From contig JAJRVS010000126.1 of the NCBI GenBank assembly GCA_024277195.1, forward strand, positions 1 through 55,599: 55,599 nt of DNA. Direction: 5' to 3'. Positions 53,114 through 55,599 of this stretch are shown piece by piece (the first letter of the stretch is position 1; the number at the start of each line of letters is the position of its first letter). This DNA comes from Verrucomicrobiota bacterium. GTDB lineage: Bacteria; Verrucomicrobiota; Verrucomicrobiia; Verrucomicrobiales; DEV007. Both the position numbers and the translations under genes were made by a program. Below the pieces are notes generated by a model that ran no database searches, was not told the DNA's origin, and saw nothing but the letters and a program-made list of their open reading frames with translations.

Positions 53114-53508
53114 CGAAGCATAAAGTTGTGATCACATCCATTTTGGCATCTGCTGTGTTGGCAGGTATGATTTATAGTTATAATTTATTTTGGCATTTTG
53201 ATTCATTTATTGGTACCTGGTCTAATGCTTTAACGGATGTGCAAATACACATTTATCCAAATGGAAAAGGTGAAACTTTTATATATGCAAACGAAAATAA
53301 AAATGGAGTAATTGAAAATAGGTTTCAAATTAATTGGAATAAATTAGATAAGAATACATATAAGGTGTCCATTCCGGAGAAATTGCGGAAATACCCTTCT
53401 GATAAAATCCCAGAAATCGTAACTATGATAACCGAATCGGAATCTATATGGCGACATGATGATTTTTCGCAAATCATGACAAAAATAACAAGCACGGAAG
53501 GTGAATAA
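53110..53508 (+). CDS. Putative immunity protein of the RHS metallopeptidase toxin
   Basis: 132 residues, with a single hydrophobic N-terminal segment (ITSILASAVLAGMIYSYNLFW, about residues 8-28). A small, beta-rich domain with FIGTWSNALTDVQIHIYPNGKGETFIY and RFQINWNKLDKNTYKV follows, reminiscent of lipocalin-like small domains. I do not recognise a named immunity family. The call rests on position: it starts inside the stop of the toxin domain (ATGA), is AT-rich like the toxin end and unlike the rest of the window, and has no other neighbour. A membrane-anchored periplasmic inhibitor would suit an exported peptidase toxin. Confidence 0.5.
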   Translation: MTKHKVVITSILASAVLAGMIYSYNLFWHFDSFIGTWSNALTDVQIHIYPNGKGETFIYANENKNGVIENRFQINWNKLDKNTYKVSIPEKLRKYPSDKIPEIVTMITESESIWRHDDFSQIMTKITSTEGE

Positions 53509-54797
53509 GGAAAAGCAGGGGTCGGCATATATTGATAAATAGTTATTTCTTAGCATTAAAGGAATCCATATAAAGCCTTGTCGCTGTGCTATTTGATTGC
53601 GGCTGGAGCCGTATAAATGGAAACAAAAAAGACTCTCCTCTTCGGGACGGGTATTTAATTTTAGAATTATTGGTGTTCGTGGGCTGAGGGCTGTCGCTGT
53701 ATTCGTACCTTTCCAAAAGTCGTCCGGCAAACGACCGCTGCGGCACGCTGGCTGCTGATGGCTTCGTGCCTCAGCCGCACCCATCCCGCCTCCGCTACGC
53801 GCGCTGTAATTCGGTGGGCGGTCGTCGCCTCGAAGTTCGCTTCACCGGCTCGTTCCTCGCACGGCGAAAGCTCACCTCGGCTTCTCCCTTCGCTGTGCTG
53901 GTGCCGGTCGTCGCGATCTCTCCTGCCAACGCTCGTGCCTCGCTCTCGTCGTGTCCTTCCTCCTTCGCCTGGTTCCTCGGCTACGGCGGACAAGCCTTCG
54001 TGTCAAGCCGATCGTTCCTCCCTACGAACGCTATGGCGAGTGTGGGTGGTGCGGCGCCGTGATAGCGCCTTCGGCGGAGATTTTTTGGGGTCACCCACAC
54101 TCGCCTTCGCTTCTCCCCGAAGAGAAGAGGTATCTTTCGTGGGGAACGGACTAACTGAAATAATAGCCGCCGTGGGCGGGAGAGATAAAAGCTACGGTCT
54201 CCAGCGTGGCACCATGAGTAGGGATGCCTGCGGCAGCTCTCCCCCCAGAGCCTCGTTCCACTCGCCCCGCCTCATCGTGCCACGCTTACGACCTTCGCAA
54301 GAGCCCCGCGCCGCCCTCCGCCGCCGTGTTCGTCCCTCACACCACGGCTACGCCCTCCCAAGAAAAGTCACGCTCCTACGTCGCCGGAATTGAAATGCCA
54401 CAGCGCACCCATGCCTCAAATGGAACCTTTTCGACTACCGACCACTATTCCATTTGACCCACGGGCTCGATCGCTGTGGCTCTTTGCACCTAGCGGTTTT
54501 GCTCTCGCAAAACCCTTCTGCTCGAAGGCTTTTGGCAACGACGCAATAGAGCGGGCGAAAGCTTTGCTGCCTGCTGCGTCCGAAGCTTTGGCGTAGGCGG
54601 GTGGGTGTCGGGCGTAGGGGATCGGGCAAGCCAAGCTTGGACGACATTTGGTTCCGGCGAAAGTGATAGGTGTTGACGGCCGAGCTTTCATCGTAAGGGA
54701 TTTCCAAATTGTCATGTGAGCAGTTTTTGGTTTTACTGTTGCCGGGCCGGGCCGAGCTCTCATTGTAATTAGTTCTCCGCCACGTTCCGCACTGACC
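53509..54797. other. 1.3-kb non-coding stretch, C-rich on the + strand
   Basis: No convincing gene is visible. Open frames on both strands are Arg/Ser/Pro-rich without domain character. The stretch 53700-54400 is unusually pyrimidine-rich on the + strand (many CTCG, CCTCG, TTCGC words), in contrast to the AT-rich DNA just before. At 54580-54605, CCGAAGCTTTGGCGTAGGCGGGTGGG (26 bases, on the - strand a CCGCCTACGCCAAAGCTTCGG type word) resembles a repeat word common in many environmental genomes. An imperfect direct repeat, GGCCGAGCTTTCATCGTAA / GGCCGAGCTCTCATTGTAA, lies at 54679 and 54750. It looks like accumulated repeats and debris after the RHS locus. Confidence 0.5.
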
Positions 54798-55599
54798 TTA
54801 GATCGGGATCACTTCGCCGGGGGCGGCGATGGTGATGGTAGACTCGGGCAGGTCTACACTGAGCGTTTCCTGGAACCATTGGCGGGCTGGCTCGTCGCCG
54901 TGCACCAGGATCACCTGTTTTGCGGCTACTTGACGGGCGTAGTCACGTAATTCACCGCGGGTGGCGTGGCCGCTGAAATCGAAGCGTTCGATTTGGCAGC
55001 GCAAGGCGATGGGGGAGCTGTCTTCATCGAGTTGGAACTCGTCCTCATCGCGAGTGGCCAAGAGGCGTCCGCCCGGAGAATCCTCGGCCGCATAACCGAC
55101 AAAGAGGATCGAGTTGCGTTCGTTGGGCAGGATGTTTCGGGCGAAAGCGTGGGACACGGTGTTCTCGGTCATCATGCCGCTAGAGAGGGCGTAGATACGT
55201 CCGCTGTCGTAGGGGATGCTGCGATTGCGGTCCTTCTTTTTTCTTTTTTTAGAAGCGACGATCAGATCCATGCCTCCGGATAAAAACCGGAAACCACGGT
55301 GGTTGCGGTGGGCGGTATCGGCAAAACGGTCATGGGTGACCGTCATTTTGGTGGTGAGACCTCCAACATATACGGGAATATTCGAATCGAGTTTGCCTGA
55401 CTCTTTGAGTTGGTGCAGAATGAGCAATAGCTCCTGCGATTTGCCCATGGCAAAGAGCGGGATGAGGGTTGAGCCGCCCCGGTCGATGGTTTGGCGAATC
55501 GCATCAGCCAAGCGGTCGATTTCTCCCTGACGAGTGTAATCTGCACGGCGAGGAGCGGCACCTCGGGTGGTTTCAGTGATCAATACATCGATATCCTCG
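54798..55599 (-). CDS. MBL-fold/beta-CASP metallo-hydrolase, 5' end cut by window
   Basis: The frame stays open to the window end (…EDIDVLITETTRG), so the N-terminal metallo-beta-lactamase motifs lie outside. The visible 267 residues hold the beta-CASP domain and the C-terminal motifs: LIPLFAMGKSQELLLILHQL, ALSSGMMTENTVSHAFARNIL, FDFSGHATRGELRDYARQV (motif with the conserved His) and KQVILVHGDEPARQWF. These are typical of the YSH1/CPSF/RNase J-like group of RNA processing enzymes. It is probably a cytoplasmic ribonuclease or nuclease-like hydrolase. A Lys/Arg patch SKKRKKKDRNR interrupts the beta-CASP part and is unusual. No terminator was seen after it. Confidence 0.88.
   Translation of the reverse strand, partial: EDIDVLITETTRGAAPRRADYTRQGEIDRLADAIRQTIDRGGSTLIPLFAMGKSQELLLILHQLKESGKLDSNIPVYVGGLTTKMTVTHDRFADTAHRNHRGFRFLSGGMDLIVASKKRKKKDRNRSIPYDSGRIYALSSGMMTENTVSHAFARNILPNERNSILFVGYAAEDSPGGRLLATRDEDEFQLDEDSSPIALRCQIERFDFSGHATRGELRDYARQVAAKQVILVHGDEPARQWFQETLSVDLPESTITIAAPGEVIPI

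Noticed and set aside
53667-53993. 108-residue open frame on the - strand
   Set aside because: Arg/Glu/Gly-rich low-complexity composition without domain, start signal or neighbours; typical of non-coding C-rich DNA.
54435-54707. 90-residue open frame on the - strand in the gap before the MBL gene
   Set aside because: Composition and the TRLRQSFG-type phrase match translated dispersed repeats, not a real protein.
1-55599. tRNA or rRNA genes
   Set aside because: Scanning the intergenic gaps showed no cloverleaf with a GGTTCRA-type T-loop and no rRNA-like conserved stretch.

Overview
The window reads as chromosomal DNA from a Gram-negative member of the PVC group, most likely Verrucomicrobiota. 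This is inferred, not proven. Outer-membrane and LPS genes (bamA, ompH, lpxD, gmhA, an msbA-like exporter, a LolA-like carrier) show a diderm cell. The prepilin-like protein with an H-x9-DG motif, the multi-domain FG-GAP/sialidase protein and the large RHS gene fit that phylum. Both ends cut through genes.

Layout. 1-1.6 kb: an unrecognised partial gene, then a REP-like block of GGGGTCAAACCCC and GGGGTGTGACCCC hairpins. 1.6-8.6 kb: a tightly packed + strand run (membrane-anchored protein, prepilin-like protein, ABC ATPase and permease, panC carrying an in-frame TAG, nadB, a secreted protein, a YqaE/Pmp3 peptide). 8.65-17.6 kb: an envelope-lipid export module (MMPL/RND exporter, LpxL-type acyltransferase, membrane protein, polysaccharide deacetylase, a converging GT2-methyltransferase fusion, an MsbA-like ABC exporter, a LolA-like protein). 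It resembles the accessory half of an aryl-polyene-type pathway without its synthase genes. 17.6-21.9 kb: housekeeping genes gmhA, prs, rplY, pth, rpsF and ssb with two clear terminators. 22.8-30.4 kb: a truncated, frameshifted copy of a dihydrodipicolinate-synthase/sialate-lyase gene and its intact copy lie as direct repeats around about 6 kb. That interval holds a divergent pair: an AAA_14/DUF4143 ATPase and a 1324-residue protein with an Mrr-like nuclease, a STAND NTPase and a long C-terminal region. The second looks like an Avs-type anti-phage sensor. The two start codons sit at the ends of a perfect 18-bp inverted repeat that also looks like a symmetric bidirectional promoter giving leaderless mRNAs.

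29.4-38.6 kb: an amino-sugar (probably sialic acid) use locus: lyase, sodium symporter, FG-GAP/sialidase protein and GntR regulator on the - strand, with a divergent MurQ/GCKR-like double-SIS protein and a secreted protein. 38.6-39.1 kb: an array of short hairpins. 39.1-46.5 kb: TraB/GumN protein, membrane protein, ruvB, then bamA-ompH-lpxD. 46.5-53.5 kb: a decayed unknown gene, then a broken RHS polymorphic toxin gene ending in a zinc-metallopeptidase domain (HExxHxxGxxHP) and a likely immunity gene. 53.5-54.8 kb shows no convincing gene; 54.8 kb to the end is a beta-CASP metallo-hydrolase. Several genes are broken by single-base changes (panC, a 29.1 kb small gene, the 46.6 kb remnant, RHS), so read-level checking would decide between true decay and sequence error.
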